This document shows, in pieces, positions 16,432 through 25,713 of a stretch of DNA of 64,000 bases. The stretch spans positions 62,001 through 126,000 of the forward strand of contig CAWFMO010000001.1 of the NCBI GenBank assembly GCA_963817065.1, given 5' to 3'. The first letter of the stretch is position 1. Each line of letters starts with the position of its first letter. Source of the DNA: CAWFMO01 sp963817065 (GTDB lineage Bacteria > Actinomycetota > Thermoleophilia > Solirubrobacterales > 70-9). The notes beneath the pieces are model-generated. The model was given only the letters and a program-made list of their open reading frames with translations. It searched no databases and had not been told where the DNA came from. The position numbers were made by a program, and so were the translations under genes.

Positions 16432-16755
16432 TCAGGCCGCGGGCTTGACGAGGTCGTAGCTGTCCTCGATCAGCCCGCGGACCTCCTCGTCCTCGACCTC
16501 GGCGTTGAGAGTGATCGTGATCCAGTGGCGCTTGTTGAGGTGGTAGCCGGGCACCACCGACTCGTAGCTCGCGCGCAGCGTCTCGGCCAGCTCGGGGTCG
16601 CATTTGACGCTGACCTTGAGCGGCTCCGACTCGAGCGACGAGATCGCGAAGATCTTGCCCGCGACCTTGAACACCGAGGTCTCGGGGGTGAACGGAAACG
16701 TTTCGTCGGCGCCGTCGAGCCCGAGGCAACACGAGCGCATCCCCTCGGGCGTCAC
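16432..16755 (-). CDS. MmcQ/YjbR family protein
   Basis: The 107-residue protein matches the MmcQ/YjbR (CyaY-like) family: an early CCLGLDGADETFPF, the core FKVAGKIFAI, VKCDPELAETLRASYESVVPGYHLNKRHWITITL and a closing LIEDSYDLV. Members have a double-wing DNA-binding-like fold, but the cell role is unsettled. It starts with GTG ten bases after the D,D-carboxypeptidase stop on the same strand, so it is probably the last gene of that operon. Confidence 0.85.
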   Translation of the reverse strand: MTPEGMRSCCLGLDGADETFPFTPETSVFKVAGKIFAISSLESEPLKVSVKCDPELAETLRASYESVVPGYHLNKRHWITITLNAEVEDEEVRGLIEDSYDLVKPAA

Positions 16756-16765
16756 CGCATTCCGC

Positions 16766-17767
16766 TCATCCCGGGCCGGCAGCCGGTTGTGCGGCGAACC
16801 CCGCCTCGAGCAGCTGCGGAACCTGGCGCAGCGGATCCGGCGTGTCGAGCAGGACGACGCCGAGGTGGCGCCCTCCGCGCCGCGCCGTGATCACGTAGCA
16901 GCGCCCGGCGCGCGAGGTGTAGCCGGTCTTGAGGCCGGTGATCCCCGGCGTCCCCTTGAGGATGAACGGGTTGTTGTTGGCGAGGTGGAGCTTGCCGCCC
17001 TTGATCGGGAATGGCAGCGAGGCGCCGTCGCTGGCGACGATCTTCTTCACGGTGGGATTGGCGAGATCGAGCCGCGCGAGCTCGGCGAGGTCGGCCGGGC
17101 ACGCGTAGTTGCCCTTGTCGCGCAGCCCGTTCGGGGTTGTGAAGTGCGTGCAGTCGAGCCCGAGCTCCGCCGCGCGCTGGTTCATTCGGGTCACGAAAGC
17201 CGGCGCGGTCCCGGCGTCGTGCTCGGCGAGCGCGACCGCGGCGTCGTTGCCGGATACGAGGAACAACCCGACGAGCAGCGGCCGCAGAGGGACCCGCTTG
17301 CCCTTCGGCAGCAGCCCGATCCCCGAGCCCGGCGCCCCGCCGGCCTTCGCCGAGATCATCACCTTCTCTTTGGGCAGGTGGGTCTCGGCGATCATCAGCC
17401 CGGTCATCATCTTGGTCAGGCTCGCGATCGGCAGCCGCTGCTCGGGATTGCGCGCCCAGAGCACCTCGCCGCTCTCGACGTCGAACAGCAGCCCGGCCTC
17501 GGGCGGCGGCTTCTTGAAGTCGACCTCGACCGTCCCGCTCGCCGCCGCGACCGGCTCGAGCGGCGGCGAGACCGGCACCTCGGCCGCTGCCGGGCTCGGC
17601 TCGGCCGGCAATGAGGGCTGGGGGTCGGACGCCGGCGCATCCGGGACCGCCTTCTCGGCCGCCGGGGCGTCGGACCCGTCGTCGCGCTCCGGCCACAGGA
17701 TCACGGCCCATACGGCGACGAAGACGAGCGCCGCCGAGGCGGCAATGACCGCAAGCGTCCTAATCAT
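16766..17767 (-). CDS. D-alanyl-D-alanine carboxypeptidase (S11, DacA-like)
   Basis: The 333-residue penicillin-binding protein trims the terminal D-Ala of peptidoglycan. A membrane anchor (LAVIAASAALVFVAVWAVILW) is followed by a Pro/Ala-rich linker to about residue 85. All S11 motifs are present: SxxK as SLTK near residue 115, SxN as SGNDAA near residue 172, and KTG in GLKTGYTSRAGRCYVIT near 280. The C-terminal beta domain of DacA is missing, as in DacB/YdfJ-type short forms. The start overlaps the preceding 62-residue membrane protein by eight bases, indicating coupling with it and the rhomboid. Confidence 0.9.
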   Translation of the reverse strand: MIRTLAVIAASAALVFVAVWAVILWPERDDGSDAPAAEKAVPDAPASDPQPSLPAEPSPAAAEVPVSPPLEPVAAASGTVEVDFKKPPPEAGLLFDVESGEVLWARNPEQRLPIASLTKMMTGLMIAETHLPKEKVMISAKAGGAPGSGIGLLPKGKRVPLRPLLVGLFLVSGNDAAVALAEHDAGTAPAFVTRMNQRAAELGLDCTHFTTPNGLRDKGNYACPADLAELARLDLANPTVKKIVASDGASLPFPIKGGKLHLANNNPFILKGTPGITGLKTGYTSRAGRCYVITARRGGRHLGVVLLDTPDPLRQVPQLLEAGFAAQPAAGPG

Positions 17768-17948
17768 CCGGCGGCGGGTTGCGGATCGCCCCGATCAACC
17801 CGGTGGCGATCATCACCACGATCAGCAGCGCGCTCAGGGTCAGGATGTCGACCCCGGAGTCGGCGGCGACGTAGACGGTCATCGCCCCGAAGCCGCCGCA
17901 GAAGATCAGCCCGGCGGCGAGCAGCGCGGTTCTCAGGTCCCGGTCCAT
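17760..17948 (-). CDS. Small two-helix membrane protein
   Basis: The 62-residue protein has two hydrophobic helices (TALLAAGLIFCGGFGAMTVYVA and ILTLSALLIVVMIATGLIGAI) and a short polar tail. Its ATG overlaps the rhomboid stop (ATGA), and its own stop overlaps the carboxypeptidase start by eight bases, so translation of all three is coupled. That tight fit and the clear helices support it as a real gene. No family recognised; a partner of the rhomboid or the carboxypeptidase is possible. Confidence 0.7.
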   Translation of the reverse strand: MDRDLRTALLAAGLIFCGGFGAMTVYVAADSGVDILTLSALLIVVMIATGLIGAIRNPPPDD

Positions 17949-18820
17949 CAGCCCGCCGCCCGCGCGATCCGCCACCGCTCGCCCCTGACCAGCAGCCTTA
18001 CAGCGAGCAGCCCGAAGACAAAGCCGCCGACGTGCGCGAAGTAGGCGACCCCTCCGCCGCCGCCGACCTCCGGCGTAGCGACCTGGCCGATCGCGGGCAG
18101 GAACTGGAGCACGAACCAGATCCCGAGCATCACCATCGCCGGGATCTCGATCAGGGTGACGAAGAAGATGATGAAGACCAGCGTCAGCACCTTCGCCCGC
18201 GGGTGCAGGAGCGCGTAGGCGCCGAGCACCCCCGCCACCGCGCCGCTGGCGCCGATCGTCGGAACGGTCGATCCCGGGTCGATCGCCGCCTGCGCGTAGA
18301 CCGCGGCGACCCCCGCCGCGAGGTAGAAGCCCAGGAACTTCAACCGCCCCATCGCTTCCTCGACGTTGTTCCCGAAGACCCAGAGAAAGAGCATGTTGAA
18401 GGCGATGTGGAGCAGCCCGCCGTGCATGAACATCGAGAGCAGCACGGTCAGCAGCCAAGGCGCGTCGTCGAGCGGAACAAGCGGCGTCGTCTCCGGGCTC
18501 TCGGCGGCAAGGCGCTCGGCCTCGCGGTAGTCGGCGGTCCCCTCGCAGACGACGCCGGCCTCGGGCCCGCTGTCGGTCTCCTCGACCCCGGCCGCGCACT
18601 CCTCGCCCGGGTTGAGGATCCGGTAGGGGATCGCGCCGTACTCGATCGAGTTCACGTCGCGCTCGCTGAGCCCGAGGGTCTTGAGCCCCGGGTCCGGCTG
18701 CTCGGAGACGCTGCCCGAGAAGCTCAGCTGCCAGGCGAAGACGGCGACGCAGATCGCGATCAGCGCCACCGTGACGACCGGGAAGCGGCCGGTCGGGATG
18801 TTGTCCTTGAGCGGGATCAC
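17948..18820 (-). CDS. Rhomboid family intramembrane serine protease
   Basis: The 290-residue protein has six to seven helices. The catalytic Ser lies in GASGAVAGVLGAY (about residue 195) and the catalytic His in HVGGFVFGLLAVRLL (about 270); FMHGGLLHIAFNMLFLWVFGNNVE near 135-158 is the L1/TM2 signature. A long extracytoplasmic loop (residues 35-110) separates helix 1 from the core. Rhomboids cut membrane proteins inside the bilayer. Coupled to a small membrane protein and a D,D-carboxypeptidase, it may act on cell-envelope proteins; that is inference. Confidence 0.92.
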   Translation of the reverse strand: MIPLKDNIPTGRFPVVTVALIAICVAVFAWQLSFSGSVSEQPDPGLKTLGLSERDVNSIEYGAIPYRILNPGEECAAGVEETDSGPEAGVVCEGTADYREAERLAAESPETTPLVPLDDAPWLLTVLLSMFMHGGLLHIAFNMLFLWVFGNNVEEAMGRLKFLGFYLAAGVAAVYAQAAIDPGSTVPTIGASGAVAGVLGAYALLHPRAKVLTLVFIIFFVTLIEIPAMVMLGIWFVLQFLPAIGQVATPEVGGGGGVAYFAHVGGFVFGLLAVRLLVRGERWRIARAAG

Positions 18821-18851
18821 GGGCGCGAACCCTACTCACGCCCGCGGTGCC

Positions 18852-19350
18852 CTAAGACTTCTCGGCCCGCTTGCGGATCCCGCGCAGGATCGAGTTGACG
18901 GCGAGGACGTGGCCGCGGGTCCCGACAACCAGCGTCTTGTAGATCCGGCCCTTCCAACCGGGGAACAGCGCCCGCGTCTCGGCGCGCAGCAGAGTCTTGT
19001 TGTCCTTGGTCGGCTCGAGCCTGAACAGCAGCGCGTAGCGCGAGAAGCGGTGCTGGCCCTCGAGCGCCAGCATCGCCGGCTCGACCGAGCGCGCGCAGAT
19101 GAACCCCGGCAGGGTCGAGCCGATCGTCCCCGGCTCGCCGCGCAGCTCGGTCTCCTCGCAGCCGAGCCTCACGGCGACGCGGCCCGTCAGCCGGCCGGAG
19201 AACGAGCGCGGCAGGACCGCGAGCATCGCCTCCCAGACGCGCTCGGGCGGCGCGTGGATCAGGGTCCCGTGCTCGTCGATCTCGGGCAGCCGCTCGAGCG
19301 GGAAGTCGATCGTCCGCGTCCTCGCCGCGGAAGCGTCCTGTGCGCTCGCC

Positions 19351-19376
<26 letters not shown>
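18852..19376 (-). CDS. SRPBCC-like protein
   Basis: The 174-residue protein has an alanine-rich N-terminus and then a START/SRPBCC-like core: LIHAPPERVWEAMLAVLP near residue 40, GFICARSVEPAMLALEGQHRFSRYALLFRLE and LLRAETRALFPGWKGRIYKTLVVGTRGHVLAV at the end, which would be the long closing helix. SRPBCC proteins bind lipids or other hydrophobic ligands. The GTG at 19376 overlaps the end of lipA by 26 bases; a later start is possible. Its exact family is not certain. Confidence 0.65.
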
Positions 19377-20313
<937 letters not shown>

Positions 20314-20318
20314 CGCGA

Positions 20319-21065
20319 TTACCGTAGCGCGGCGGGCTCGCGGGGAAGCAGCGATTCCAGCCCCGGGACGCGATCGGCCAGCGCTGCGGGCTCGACCGCG
20401 ACCGGCTCGCGCTCGAAGATCTCCGCGTAGCGGCCCGCGAGCGCGCCGATCACGGCCTCGAGGTCGCGCTGGGCGCCGAGCTCGCGGCAGACCGATGTCA
20501 TCCTCACCCCGTCGATCCCGCAGGGGACGATCCACTCGAACGGCTGGAGGTCGTTGTTGACGTTGATCGCCAGCCCGTGGGTCGTGATCCCGCGGCCGAC
20601 GTGGATCCCGATCGAGCCGATCTTTTCTGCCGACCCGTCCGGGGGAGCATCGCCCGCGGTCCAGACCCCCGTCAGCCCTTCGATCGTCTGCGCCTCGATC
20701 TCCTCGGATGCGAGGGTCTCGATCATCGTCCGCTCGATCCCGCGCACGAAGCGGTGGACGTCGTCGCCGTAGGGGCCGAGTCTGACGATCGGATAGCCGA
20801 CGAGCTGGCCGGGGCCGTGGTAGGTGACGCGCCCGCCGCGGTCGGTCTCGGCGACCTCGATCCCCTGCATCGAGTACCAGCTCTCGCCCATCGGCAGCTC
20901 GGCGGGATCCGTGCGCCGGCCCTTGGTATAGACGGGCGGATGTTCGAGCAGCAGCAGCACGTCGGGCACCTCGCCCGCGTGGCGGGCTGCCTCGATCCGC
21001 TTCTGCGCCGCGACCGCTTCCAGGTAGGGCACCTGGCCGGCGCGGACGACCCAGATCTGATCCAT
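20319..21065 (-). CDS. lipB: Lipoyl(octanoyl) transferase
   Basis: The 248-residue enzyme moves octanoyl from acyl carrier protein to lipoyl domains. Family signatures: LLLLEHPPVYTKGRRTD near residue 36, GGRVTYHGPGQLVGYPIVRL near 77, the catalytic Lys/Thr region AEKIGSIGIHVGRGITTHGLAINVNNDL near 148 and FEWIVPCGI near 180 with the catalytic Cys. The ATG at 21065 starts MDQIWVVRAGQV. A hydrophobic C-terminal extension of about 30 residues ends LESLLPREPAALR. Placed directly before lipA. Confidence 0.95.
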   Translation of the reverse strand: MDQIWVVRAGQVPYLEAVAAQKRIEAARHAGEVPDVLLLLEHPPVYTKGRRTDPAELPMGESWYSMQGIEVAETDRGGRVTYHGPGQLVGYPIVRLGPYGDDVHRFVRGIERTMIETLASEEIEAQTIEGLTGVWTAGDAPPDGSAEKIGSIGIHVGRGITTHGLAINVNNDLQPFEWIVPCGIDGVRMTSVCRELGAQRDLEAVIGALAGRYAEIFEREPVAVEPAALADRVPGLESLLPREPAALR

Positions 21066-21094
21066 GCCTGCATTGTCCCACCGCCGGGGCGCCG

Positions 21095-21493
21095 TCACCG
21101 GTCGCCGCCTCCCGCCGGCGCCCCGTTCGTCCCAGGCGGCCAGAACGGCCACTCCTCGAAGCTCGTGCAGAGCCCGTCGGGGCCGAGCTCGACCACCCAG
21201 AGATCGCGGTACTGCTGGGACTTCGGCGGCCCGTAATCGACCTTGACCCTGACCACGCCGACCCCACCTTCCGCCGCGACGATCTCGCTCTCGATCTCGA
21301 AGTCCTCGTCGGCGTCGATGCGCTCCGCCTCCCACATCGCCGCGATCGCCTCGAGCCCGCGATGCGGCTTCTCGTAGGGCCCGGTCGAGTAGACGGCGTC
21401 GGGAGCGAAGAGCTCGGCCAGCGGCTTGGTTCCCTCGGTCCGCCAGGCGCGTTCGTAGCCCGCCAGCCAATCCGCGAGCCGCTGCCGGTCCAC
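21095..21493 (-). CDS. NTF2-like (SnoaL-type) protein
   Basis: The 132-residue protein looks like a SnoaL/NTF2-fold protein: WLAGYERAWRTEGTKPLAELFAPDAVYSTGPYEKPHRGLEAIAAMWEAE covers the first helices and cone, and IVAAEGGVGVVRVKVDYGPPKSQQYRDLWVVEL the sheet. Such folds bind small molecules or act as isomerases and hydratases. It lies four bases after the E2 gene and starts with GTG. Whether it takes part in lipoylation or merely shares the operon is unknown. Confidence 0.75.
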   Translation of the reverse strand: MDRQRLADWLAGYERAWRTEGTKPLAELFAPDAVYSTGPYEKPHRGLEAIAAMWEAERIDADEDFEIESEIVAAEGGVGVVRVKVDYGPPKSQQYRDLWVVELGPDGLCTSFEEWPFWPPGTNGAPAGGGDR

Positions 21494-21497
21494 GCGG

Positions 21498-22855
21498 CTA
21501 GAGCGCCAACCCGAGCGGCACTTCGAGCAGCGCCCGGACCCGGGCCAGGAACTCGGCCCCGTCGGCTCCGTAGAGGATCCGGTGGTCGCAGACGAGCGTC
21601 ACGCCCATCAGCTGCCGGGCCTCGAACGAGCCGTCCTCGGCGACCACGGGCTTCGCCTTGAGCTCGCCGATCGAGAGGATCCCCGCCTGGGGCGAGTTGA
21701 TGATCGCGCTGAAGTTGGAGACGCCGTACATCCCGAGGTTGGAGACCGTGAACGTCCCGCCCGAGAGCTCCGGCGGGGTGATCGAGCCGTCGCGGACGCG
21801 GGCGGCGAGCGCCTTGGTCTCGGTCGAGATCTGCCGCAGCCCCTTGAGGTCGGCGTCGAACACCGTCGGGACGACGAGCGCGTCCTGGGCGGCGACGGCG
21901 ACCCCGACGTTGACACGCGAGTAGAGCTCGATCTTGCCGTCGCGGTAGGCGCCGTTGGCGCGCGGGAACTCGCGCAGCGCGATCGCGCAGGCCTTGACGA
22001 TCATGTCGTTGAACGTCGGGACCACATTCAACGCGGCCTCCTCCGCTTCGCGTCCGGGGGCCGCTTTCGCCGACTCCTTGAGCCGTTTGCGCGCCATGAC
22101 GGCGCTCGTCATGTCGATCTCCGCCTGGAGGTAGAAGTGCGGCGCGGTCGCCTTCGACTCGGCCATCCGCCGGGCGACCGTCTGCTGGAGCTTGGTCAGC
22201 TCGACGACCTCGGTCTGTCCCTTCGCGGTCTCGGGCTTCTCCTTGGCGCCCGGGGTCGGGCGAGGCCGGCGAGGCCGCCGGCGCCGCCGGCGCCGCGACG
22301 CCGCCCTCAGACGCCTTCTCGACGTCCGCCTTGACGATCCTGCCCCCCGGGCCCGAACCGCTGAGCCCGTTGAGATCGAGCCCCTTGTCCTTCGCGATCC
22401 GCCGCGCGATCGGGCTCGCCTTGACCCGCTCACCGTCGGCTGCCAGGCGGCGGGGGCGGCGGGTGCGGGTGCGGTTCGGGCTCCGGCGCGGATGTGGCGG
22501 TGGGGGCGGGGGCCGCATCCGGGGAAGTGGCGGCGTCGCTCCCGTTCGAGCCCTGCTCGCCGCTCGGCGCCGCGTCTGACCCGGTGCTGTCTCCACCCTC
22601 GCCGCCCCCGGGCGCTTCCGACCCTTCACCGACCCGTGCAATGACTTCGCCGATCGGCAGCGTCGCCCCCTCCTCGGCGATGATCTCCGACAGCGTCCCG
22701 GCGTCGGGGGCCTCGTAGACCATGTTCGCCTTGTCGGTCTCGATCTCGACCAACTCGTCGCCGACCGCGACCTCGTCGCCGACCGACTTCATCCACTTGA
22801 GGATCGTCCCCTCCTCCATCGAGTCCGAAAGGCGGGGCATGACGACGTCGGGCAT
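21498..22855 (-). CDS. Dihydrolipoamide acyltransferase (E2), with two frameshifts
   Basis: Three reading frames together make one normal E2. The first (22855 to about 22440) has the lipoyl domain with lipoyl lysine K42 in ETDKANM and then a Pro/Glu linker. The second (about 22440 to 22265) has the E1/E3-binding domain (ASPIARRIAKDKGLDLNGLSGSGPGGRIVKADVE). The third (about 22265 to 21498) has the catalytic domain ending DHRILYGADGAEFL with the active-site His and Asp. One surplus C in a run of five near 22455 and another in CCC near 22260 explain both shifts; removing them gives 451 residues, usual for E2. ATG overlaps the E1-beta stop (ATGA). Sequencing error is likelier than decay. Confidence 0.85.
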
Positions 22856-23853
22856 CAGATGCTCCCCTCGAGCGACGCAAGCGCGGCGCTCGTGATGTGC
22901 TCGGCGTGCGGGATAGCGGCCTGCTCGAGGCGCTTCGAGTACGGCATCGGCACGTCGGCGCCGGTCACCCGCTGGACCGGCGCGTCGAGGTAGTCGAAGG
23001 CCTGGGCGGAGATCAGCGCCGCCAGGTTGGCGCCGACCCCGCCGTGCGGCCAGCCCTCCTCGACGACCACCGCACGGTTGGTCTTGCGGACCGAGGCCAG
23101 GATCGTCTCGAGGTCGAGCGGGCGCAGCGTCCGCGGGTCGATCACCTCGGCTTCGACTCCGTGCTCGTTGGCGAGCTCCTGGGCCGCCTTCTCGGCCTCG
23201 TGGGCCATCTTCAGGACCCCGACGATCGTCACGTCGGAGCCCTCGCGGCGGACCGCCGCCTGGCCGAACGGCAGCAGCTCGCCGTCACCGTCCCCGTTGT
23301 CGGAGACCTCGCCGCGGGCGCCGTAGAGCGTCTCGTGCTCGATGAAGATCACCGGGTTGTCGTCGCGGATCGCGGTCTTGAGCAGCGCCTTGCCGTCGGC
23401 CGGGGTCGAGGGGCAGGCGACGAGGATCCCCGGGATCTGGAGGAACATCGCCTCGAGGCTGTGCGAGTGGGTCGGCCCGAGCTGGTGCCCGCCGCCGCCC
23501 GGCATCCGGATCACGAGCGGCACCCGGACCGCGCCGTTGAACATGTACGGGATCGCCGCGGCGTGGTTGACGATCTGGTCGAAGGCGAGCAGCGAGAAGT
23601 TGACGGTCATGATCTCGACCACGGGCCGCAGCCCGGTCATCGCCGCACCGACGCCCATGCCGACGATCGTGTTCTCGGAGATCGGCGTGTCGCGGACCCG
23701 CTTCTCGCCGAACTCGTCGAGCAATCCCTCGGTGACCTTGAACGCGCCCTGGAAGACGGCGACGTCCTCGCCCATGATCAGCACCTTCTCGTCGCGCTCC
23801 ATCTCCTCGCGCAGGGCCGCGTTGAGCGCCTCGCGCATCCGCATCGTCGCCAC
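22855..23853 (-). CDS. 2-oxoacid dehydrogenase E1 component, beta subunit
   Basis: The 332-residue protein is the transketolase-like beta chain: MRMREALNAALREEMERDEKVLIMGEDVAVFQGAFKVTEGLL, then GVGAAMTGLRPVVEIMTVNFSLLAFDQIVNHAA and the C-terminal VIDPRTLRPLDLETILASVRKTNRAVVVEEGWPHGGVGA. It forms the thiamine diphosphate site with E1-alpha and decarboxylates a 2-oxoacid. GTG at 23853 overlaps the E1-alpha TAG by one base; a later ATG is three codons in. Pyruvate versus branched-chain substrate cannot be settled from sequence alone. Confidence 0.93.
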   Translation of the reverse strand: MATMRMREALNAALREEMERDEKVLIMGEDVAVFQGAFKVTEGLLDEFGEKRVRDTPISENTIVGMGVGAAMTGLRPVVEIMTVNFSLLAFDQIVNHAAAIPYMFNGAVRVPLVIRMPGGGGHQLGPTHSHSLEAMFLQIPGILVACPSTPADGKALLKTAIRDDNPVIFIEHETLYGARGEVSDNGDGDGELLPFGQAAVRREGSDVTIVGVLKMAHEAEKAAQELANEHGVEAEVIDPRTLRPLDLETILASVRKTNRAVVVEEGWPHGGVGANLAALISAQAFDYLDAPVQRVTGADVPMPYSKRLEQAAIPHAEHITSAALASLEGSI

Positions 23854-25100
23854 TAGGCGGCGCCCTCCGGCGGCGCTTCCTCGTCGACGTCCTCGCCGCT
23901 GTGGCGGGTGCCGGGGCTGGCGTAGGCGGCGCCCTTCTTCGCCAGCTCCTGCGAGCGCTTCGACGCGTCGCGCTCCTCCTCGCCCGGGTGCGGGTCGGGG
24001 GTTCGCTCGTCGACCGCGTACCAGCCGGGCAGGTTCTCGCTGCCGACGTAAAGATTGTCGTAGAGCGAGTCGAGCTCGGGCTCGGGGGAGGCGTCGGCGA
24101 ACGCGACCGCCTCGGTGACGGTCTCGTCGGCCTCGGCGCGGATCTTCTCGAGCTCGGACTCCGAGAGCTTGTCCTCGTCGATGCAGCGCTTGGCGAAGAG
24201 CTCGATCGGGTCCTTCTCGCGCCACTCCTCGACCTCCTCCTTCTCGCGGTAGACCTCGGGGTCGGCCGCCGAGTGGCCGCGGAAGCGGTAGGTGAAGGCC
24301 TCGATCAGCGTCGGCTGGCGGTCGTCGCGGGCGGCACGGATGTGCTCGGCGACGCACTCGCGGACCGCGAGCACGTCCATCCCGTCGATCCGCTCGCCCG
24401 GCACCCCGAGCCCCTCGGCCTTGCGCGAGAGGTCGGTGACAGCCGAGTGGCGCTCGATCGAGGTCCCCATCCCGTAGAGGTTGTTCTCGACCATGAACAC
24501 CACCGGCAGGCTCCAGAGCGCCGACAGGTTCATCGTCTCGCCGAAGTTGCCCGTGTTCGTGGCGCCGTCGCCGAACATGCAGACGGTGACCGAGTCCTCG
24601 CCGAGGTAGTCGGAGGAGAGCCCGAAGCCGGCCGCGAGCGGCAGGTTGCCGCCGACGATCCCGTAGCCGCCCATGAACCGGTTCTCGAGGTCGAAGATGT
24701 GCATCGAGCCGCCGCGCCCGCCCGAGGTCCCGTCGACCCGGCCGAAGAGCTCGGCCATCACGTTCTTCGGGTCGGTCCCGCGCGCGATCGCGTGCCCGTG
24801 GGTGCGGTAGGTCCCGATCAGGTAGTCCTGCTTCTCCATCGCCGCGACGGTGCCGACGATCGTCGCCTCCTCACCGACCGCGAGGTGAAGAAACCCTCCC
24901 GCCTTCGCCTTCTGGTACTGGCGTCCCGCCTCTTCCTCGAAGCGGCGGATCAGCGCCATCTGGCTCAGCAGCTCGAGACAGGCCTTCTTGCCGGGCAGCT
25001 TGACCCGCTTGCTCTCGACGCCCTCGGGCTTACCGTCCGCGGCCGAGGCCGCACCCTTCTTCGCAGTCTTCGGCTTCTCCTCAGTCTGCTTGGCCGGCAC
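23853..25100 (-). CDS. 2-oxoacid dehydrogenase E1 component, alpha subunit
   Basis: The 415-residue protein binds thiamine diphosphate through GDGATNTGNFGETMNLSALWSLPVVFMVENN (about residues 174-204). The segment YRTHGHAIARGTDP and SGGRGGSMHIFD are typical of pyruvate dehydrogenase-type alpha chains, and GMGTSIERHSAVTDLSRKA the phosphorylation-loop region. A 35-residue Lys/Ala-rich N-terminus and a 70-residue acidic C-terminal tail (after YVGSENLPGW) exceed the usual family length of about 330-360. Coupled to E1-beta. Confidence 0.92.
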   Translation of the reverse strand: MPAKQTEEKPKTAKKGAASAADGKPEGVESKRVKLPGKKACLELLSQMALIRRFEEEAGRQYQKAKAGGFLHLAVGEEATIVGTVAAMEKQDYLIGTYRTHGHAIARGTDPKNVMAELFGRVDGTSGGRGGSMHIFDLENRFMGGYGIVGGNLPLAAGFGLSSDYLGEDSVTVCMFGDGATNTGNFGETMNLSALWSLPVVFMVENNLYGMGTSIERHSAVTDLSRKAEGLGVPGERIDGMDVLAVRECVAEHIRAARDDRQPTLIEAFTYRFRGHSAADPEVYREKEEVEEWREKDPIELFAKRCIDEDKLSESELEKIRAEADETVTEAVAFADASPEPELDSLYDNLYVGSENLPGWYAVDERTPDPHPGEEERDASKRSQELAKKGAAYASPGTRHSGEDVDEEAPPEGAA

Positions 25101-25104
25101 GTCG

Positions 25105-25707
25105 TCAGCCTACCGCTGCCTCCGCGGCGGCTTCCAGCTGATCGTCCCCCCAGAACAGCTCGTCGCCGACCGCGAGCGTCGGGATCCCCGTCACGCCGCG
25201 CCCGATCGCGTCCTCTGTTGCGAGCTTGAGCTTCTCCTTGACCGAGGCGGTCTCGATCCCCTTGACGATCGCGTTTGGGTGCAGCTCGCAGGCCGCGGCG
25301 GCGATCAGGACGTTGTCGAGCTCGCTCAGGTCGCGCCCGCCGGCGAAGCTCTGGCGGAAGGCGGCGAGCGAGAACGAGACGACCCGTCCCGACTGCTTGG
25401 CGAAGACCGCCGCCCGCAGCGGCGTCAGGCTGTAGTTGCGGTCGGGCCAGCCTTCGGCGTAGAGCACCTCGGGAAGCCCGCGCTCGGCGGCGCGCCGCCG
25501 GATCTCCTCGAGGTCGTCCGGGTTCGGACCGCCGGGCTGCAGCGACCACGGCCGCTTGTCGATCGCCTGGATCAGGTGCCCGAATGAGATCGGCTGCCAC
25601 TCGGGCTGCTCGGCGCCGGCCTCGGAGAACAGCCCGCTGATCCGCTCGGCGGCGAGATACGAGTACGGAGACGAGAAGTCGTAGAAGAACGTCGCCCGCG
25701 AACCCAA
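25105..25707 (-). CDS. DsbA-fold protein (2-hydroxychromene-2-carboxylate isomerase-like)
   Basis: The 200-residue protein matches the kappa-class GST/HCCA isomerase group of the DsbA family: TFFYDFSSPYSYLAAERI at the start with serine in place of the CxxC redox pair, a helical insert (about residues 60-150), and the cis-proline loop GVTGIPTLAVGDELFWGDDQLEAAAEA. It lacks catalytic cysteines, so it is not a disulfide oxidase. TTG start six bases after the lpdA stop; it lies between lpdA and E1-alpha, which is an odd position for an isomerase. Confidence 0.8.
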   Translation of the reverse strand: MGSRATFFYDFSSPYSYLAAERISGLFSEAGAEQPEWQPISFGHLIQAIDKRPWSLQPGGPNPDDLEEIRRRAAERGLPEVLYAEGWPDRNYSLTPLRAAVFAKQSGRVVSFSLAAFRQSFAGGRDLSELDNVLIAAAACELHPNAIVKGIETASVKEKLKLATEDAIGRGVTGIPTLAVGDELFWGDDQLEAAAEAAVG

Positions 25708-25713
25708 CAGGGA

